A DNA stretch of 36,753 bases from Planctomycetota bacterium. GTDB taxonomy: Bacteria; Planctomycetota; Planctomycetia; Planctomycetales; Planctomycetaceae. Below are positions 33,569 to 36,753 of the stretch, piece by piece. Every line of letters starts with the position of its first letter. Position 1 is the stretch's first letter. The stretch lies in assembly GCA_021781115.1 (NCBI GenBank), contig JAJXXL010000332.1:1-36753 (forward strand). The letters run 5' to 3'. The translations under genes were made by a program, and so were the position numbers. The notes below the pieces were generated by a model. That model worked only from the letters and a program-made list of their open reading frames with translations. It searched no databases and had not been told where the DNA came from.

Positions 33569-34984
33569 TCAGTCGGCGGTGGCCAACTCGGCCGCCGAGG
33601 GTTGCATGCGGGTCATTCGCAATCGGCGGCGTTCGAGTAACCCTCCGCGCGATTGCGCGGCCAGCGCCCTGAGTCGCGTTTCCGCATCGATTGGCGCCCC
33701 CTCGCGCGAGGCGACCGCCCCGCGCACGCGACCGGTCTGCCAGAACAGCAGCCCGCCAACCACTGTGCCGCATACGCCGCCAGCCAGCAGATACCATGAC
33801 ATGCTGTGCGAGACGGGCGCTGATTGCAGTGTGGGCGGCTCAATTGCCGCCACCGCCGGGGCTTCGGGCCGATTGAGTATTTGTGCGCGTTCCCGCAACC
33901 CGGCTCGCAAGGCTTCGAGACGGGCCAGTTCGCGGCGGCTCGCGTCGAGCGATTCTTGCGTCGCGGCCTGCTGTTCAATGGCGGCGGTGGCTACGTCGAG
34001 CTGTTCCTGCAAGTCGCGTTCGCAGGCCTGCCGCTCGGCGAGTTCGCCTTGCAGCGCACGAAGCACCATGGCCGGATCCGGCTCGGCCACCCCCGCCGTT
34101 GTGGCCGATTCGAGCCGTGACTTCAGCTCGTCGATTCTGCCGGCCGCCTCGATCATTTTGGGGTGATTGCGGCCATAGACGCCGGCCAGCCGAGTCTGTT
34201 CGATTTGGGCCTGCTCAAGCTCGGCCGCAGTGCGCGCACGAGTCAATTGTTTTTCGAGCAAGGGGCGGGTTTCACCTTCGGGCAGCCGGGCCAGGAACAA
34301 TTCGACCGACACTCCTGCCGCGAAGTCCTGTTGCGCCTGGGCAAACCGGTTTTCCGATTCGAGCCGGCGGCGGCACGCCTCAGCCCGCGCTCCGCCGAGT
34401 AGTTTTGCCTGCTCAAGCCCTACGGTCCGCCGCGTTTCATCGGCGGCTTGCAACCCGATCTTTTGTTGCAGTTCGGCCAACACCTGTTGTTGTCGGGCAA
34501 TCGCCTGATCTGCTTCAGCGACTTCAGTCTGAATCGCGACCAGAGCCGGAGAAGGAATCGCCGGCGCCGCGGCCTGATGGAGTTTAGTGAACGCATCGAC
34601 AACAGCGGTCAGCACGGGAATGGCCTCGGCGGCCTGCTCAGTTGCATAGAAGATTGAGTACTCATCCTGCCCGGCTTGGCGTTCGACCACCATTCGCGTA
34701 TGGCTCGCCAACCGAACGGCGGGCGACTCGCCTGCGGCGAATTGCATTTGCCGCACCGTTGCAGATTCTGCCGCCGCCAGCAGCACGGTGTGCGGCACCG
34801 CGCTGGTTTCAGCCTCTGTTGTGCCGGTTGCCTCGTTTTCGGAGGGGCCGCTGCGGCGCACCTGAAGCTTAGCGTACGCTTCATAAATCGGGGGCGTGCG
34901 CGAAAATTGCATCCAGCCGGCAGCCACGCCCAGCGCCACCGGCGCCCCCAGCACGCCGACACGCAGAATTCGAGACCATTTCAT
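33569..34984 (-). CDS. Wzz/GumC-like polysaccharide chain-length protein
   Basis: The 471-aa inner-membrane protein starts at the ATG at 34984. TM1 at about 8-26 (RVGVLGAPVALGVAAGWM) is followed by the Wzz-type strand (YEAYAKLQVRRSG). A long periplasmic region then becomes largely coiled coil (about 150-370, rich in Glu/Gln/Ala/Arg, with GRNHPKMIEA), and a second TM lies at about 395-415 (WYLLAGGVCGTVVGGLLFW). GRNHPKMIEA matches the GxxHPx motif common in GumC-like proteins. There is no fused tyrosine-kinase domain; a short cytoplasmic tail follows TM2. It lies 58 bp downstream of the Wza-like gene, in the same orientation, so they probably form one export operon. Confidence 0.85.
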   Translation of the reverse strand: MKWSRILRVGVLGAPVALGVAAGWMQFSRTPPIYEAYAKLQVRRSGPSENEATGTTEAETSAVPHTVLLAAAESATVRQMQFAAGESPAVRLASHTRMVVERQAGQDEYSIFYATEQAAEAIPVLTAVVDAFTKLHQAAAPAIPSPALVAIQTEVAEADQAIARQQQVLAELQQKIGLQAADETRRTVGLEQAKLLGGARAEACRRRLESENRFAQAQQDFAAGVSVELFLARLPEGETRPLLEKQLTRARTAAELEQAQIEQTRLAGVYGRNHPKMIEAAGRIDELKSRLESATTAGVAEPDPAMVLRALQGELAERQACERDLQEQLDVATAAIEQQAATQESLDASRRELARLEALRAGLRERAQILNRPEAPAVAAIEPPTLQSAPVSHSMSWYLLAGGVCGTVVGGLLFWQTGRVRGAVASREGAPIDAETRLRALAAQSRGGLLERRRLRMTRMQPSAAELATAD

Positions 34985-35042
34985 TAAGGTGATTCTCCCG
35001 CAATCGTTGCGTGTGCCTCCCGCCTGTTGTGGGGGCTGTGGA

Positions 35043-36251
35043 TCATTTGTTCCACAAATCTCCCACGGCGCGGCGGATCTTTCCGCTTGTGGTTTGTTCG
35101 ACATGAATCAGATCGCCAGGTTGAACTGCCGGTGCGACCGCGGGGCGCGCGTCGATCTCTTCGATATTCACGAACCACCGCTGAGCGCCGCGGCCGTCAC
35201 GCGCCGGGCGCACGAGTGTGATGTTCAGCGGCACGCCATGCGTTTGAACATCGCCGGCGAGCAGCAACGCCTGCCAGACGTTAAGGAGTTTGTCGGTGGG
35301 CAGGGCGTAGGCGCCCGGGCGGGCGACTTCGCCGCTGATGCGGATGGGCGCTACAACCGCTTTGACCATTAAGCCGTCGCCGTCGCTGAGCAACAACGCT
35401 GTCAATTCGCGGGCTTCCGATTCGACCGACACATCGTACCAGTGCGTCTCAGGCAAGTCGGCCGGCGATGGTGCGCGATCGCCCTGCACTTCGCCCGAAT
35501 CATCGGCCGAGACCCCGGCTGCGTTGGCGTACAATTGCGATTGTGCGTTTGCGAGCACCGGCTCGCCTTCATTCTTTTTGTGCCGCGCCGGGGTGCCGCC
35601 GGTCGGCTTGTGGCTGACGGCAATTTGCGTCCCCGCAGCCGCCTTCAGCCCACCGGCCGAGACGAGCGCTGCGTAGACGCTGGCGTTGGTTCGCGGCAGG
35701 GCGACGGGGCCGGGCCGAATAACTGCCCCCGAGACGTGAATTGTCACTTGGGGAGCGTCGAGGCTGCGGACAAGCACCCGGGGCTGGTTCAGAAATTCAC
35801 CGGATTGAAGGGCATCGTGCAAGCCCTGCTCAATTTCAGGAATTGTTTTGCCTGCCACCGAAATTTCGCCGAGTAACGGCACGTCAATCGTTTGCGCCGC
35901 ACTGACCCGCACTGGAAACGTGTGCGGCGAACCAGGTTCAAGCAGATCCCAGACCGTAATTTCGAGCAGGCTGTCGGAGCCGACGCTCGCCGCGTGCGGC
36001 GGCGGTTTGATCGAATTGAGGTCGAACGCCTCCGAGGCGTCGAGCGGTTGACTGACAAAATGCGTCAGCCACGACAGGGGCCGCGGCGCGGTTGCTGCGG
36101 GCGGCGAAAAGATGGCGCAGCCCGGTGCCGCCAGGCACGTGGCAATGCCCGGCAAGATCAGCCCAGTGAGCCAAGCCCAAAATCGGTTTCGGGCCGTATC
36201 GGGCCGGCGCGAACTGAAACGCCAGAGAACTGCGTTACACATGACGCGCAT
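35043..36251 (-). CDS. Wza-like polysaccharide export lipoprotein (Poly_export/SLBB)
   Basis: The 402-aa product starts at the ATG at 36251; longer track starts run through the probable promoter. A hydrophobic N-terminal segment (WAWLTGLILPGIATCLA) with APGC suggests a lipoprotein. The Poly_export domain shows SDSLLEITVWDL (family GD.L.I.V) and IDVPLLGEISVAGKTIPEIEQGLHDAL. Two SLBB-type segments follow (VTIHVSGAVIRPGPVALPRT and IRISGEVARPGAYALPTD). An unusual charged, low-complexity insert of about 80 residues (HKKNEGEPVLANAQ onward) lies between the two SLBB segments. The C-terminal QPGDLIHVEQT is typical. It should form the outer-membrane export channel that works with the Wzz-like protein encoded next. 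Confidence 0.88.
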   Translation of the reverse strand: MRVMCNAVLWRFSSRRPDTARNRFWAWLTGLILPGIATCLAAPGCAIFSPPAATAPRPLSWLTHFVSQPLDASEAFDLNSIKPPPHAASVGSDSLLEITVWDLLEPGSPHTFPVRVSAAQTIDVPLLGEISVAGKTIPEIEQGLHDALQSGEFLNQPRVLVRSLDAPQVTIHVSGAVIRPGPVALPRTNASVYAALVSAGGLKAAAGTQIAVSHKPTGGTPARHKKNEGEPVLANAQSQLYANAAGVSADDSGEVQGDRAPSPADLPETHWYDVSVESEARELTALLLSDGDGLMVKAVVAPIRISGEVARPGAYALPTDKLLNVWQALLLAGDVQTHGVPLNITLVRPARDGRGAQRWFVNIEEIDARPAVAPAVQPGDLIHVEQTTSGKIRRAVGDLWNK

Positions 36252-36432
36252 GAACTGTTCCGGGTGCACAGGTGCGGCCAACAGGCGCACACGCCGAACC
36301 CGATCCCGCCACGGGATGAGGTTGTGAGTTGTAGACGACGGTATCGTAGAGGGGGGGGAGAGGGGGCTCCAACTGCTGCGGCCAAGGTCAGCGATCAACC
36401 AGGACCATAATCGGCAGAGTTTGAGCGTGCGG

Positions 36433-36461
36433 TTGATACCGGAAACTCCAATCCCCGTCAA
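36433..36461 (-). promoter_or_regulatory. Putative promoter of the polysaccharide export operon
   Basis: On the minus strand TTGACG (36461-36456) and TATCAA (36438-36433) are separated by 17 nt. They match the -35 at 5 of 6 and the -10 at 4 of 6. The implied leader is about 175 nt to the ATG at 36251. Confidence 0.45.
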
Positions 36462-36496
36462 TACCGCGAATTTAAATAAAAAGACACCCATTATTA

Positions 36497-36525
36497 TTGA
36501 CAGAACATCGACGGTTTGGTAAATA
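36497..36525 (+). promoter_or_regulatory. Putative promoter of the transposase gene
   Basis: An exact TTGACA (36497-36502), a 17-nt spacer and TAAATA (36520-36525) lie about 120 nt upstream of the transposase ATG. The -35 is perfect and the -10 is weak. Confidence 0.4.
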
Positions 36526-36643
36526 TGGTGTCGTTGGCATCCTCGGTCAGTGTGACACACACGCCGAATTGCAACCCGATCTGTTGATATTGACGATTGT
36601 TTACGACGTGTTCGCCCAGTGGTCTTGTCTTTCGAGGTGCATC

Positions 36644-36753
36644 ATGCCTGCCTACCCCCGACGACAAATCGTGGCGACAGCCGAAGTGGGCGTGTATCAC
36701 TGTGTGGCGCGGTGCGTCCGCCGGGCGTTTCTGTGCGGCAAGGATGCGTTTAC
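36644..36753 (+). CDS. REP-associated tyrosine (Y1) transposase, 5' part
   Basis: The gene runs off the right edge and is not in the ORF track. The ATG at 36644 has GAGGTG 4 nt upstream. The visible 36 codons read MPAYPRRQIVATAEVG, then VYHCVARCVRRAFLC and GKDAF. The VYHC.ARCVRRAFL block is the N-terminal strand of the Y1/IS200-like transposase fold (family pattern YH...R..R...F). I recall many planctomycete transposases starting this way. The catalytic Tyr and the HUH motif lie beyond the window, so intactness cannot be judged. It may be a domesticated REP-associated enzyme rather than an active insertion sequence. Confidence 0.75.
   Translation, partial: MPAYPRRQIVATAEVGVYHCVARCVRRAFLCGKDAF

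Larger units (their letters stand above)
36252..36643. other. Divergent promoter region
   Basis: This 392-bp stretch is AT-rich in its centre, with a G-run (AGGGGGGGGAG) near 36350. It lies between the polysaccharide export operon and the transposase gene. It holds back-to-back promoter-like sequences, listed separately. Confidence 0.5.

Overview
The window most likely comes from the chromosome of a planctomycete, possibly of the Pirellulales or Gemmatales type; the order is a guess. The DNA is GC-rich. It carries a secreted DUF1080 protein, a Hanks-type kinase with an unusual C-terminal fusion, a secreted HEAT-repeat protein, a Pls/PosA-type synthetase, a planctomycete-style REP-associated transposase and several families of secreted proteins with no known function. 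Most genes are solitary or in pairs, intergenic gaps are long, and GTG/TTG starts occur. I saw no rRNA, tRNA or CRISPR array.

Layout. 1-1150: a small PD-(D/E)XK-like protein, then a gene-free stretch with three 49-bp repeats and a strong hairpin. 1157-3822: a UbiB/ABC1 kinase-like protein (minus), then a membrane-anchored thioredoxin-like protein with a CPC motif. 3895-7830: a multi-TM histidine kinase followed by a REC-PAS-HisKA-HATPase-REC hybrid kinase, probably one phosphorelay. 8361-12440: a 1359-aa single-module NRPS-like protein (adenylation, carrier, then three TM-plus-hexapeptide units), the architecture of poly-epsilon-lysine synthetase. This is the most interesting locus. 12513-20035 (all minus): SDR, SLC13 transporter, dynamin-like GTPase, Ser/Thr kinase with a pseudo-receiver tail, and NagA-type deacetylase.

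20609-24080: orphan membrane-fusion protein, methionyl-tRNA formyltransferase, DUF1080 protein and RdgB/HAM1 pyrophosphatase. 24129-25747 (minus): two tandem paralogous exported proteins, probably lipoproteins. 25748-26221: a gene-free stretch with a small interrupted inverted repeat and two ACATGTTA palindromes. 26222-28421 (minus): an overlapping OmpR-type regulator and histidine kinase pair. 28905-31839: sugar-phosphate isomerase-like TIM barrel and a secreted EZ-HEAT protein. 32137-33548: two tandem paralogous secreted Gly/Tyr-rich proteins. 33569-36251 (minus): a Wzz-like chain-length protein and a Wza-like polysaccharide export lipoprotein, the start of an exopolysaccharide locus. A truncated Y1 transposase runs off the right edge.

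Genes likely to work together are: the thioredoxin-like protein and the two kinases at 3208-7830; the overlapping two-component pair at 26222-28421; the export pair at 33569-36251; and each of the two tandem paralogue pairs. Functions are read from motifs recognised by eye. No database search was run, and names given from memory are marked as such.
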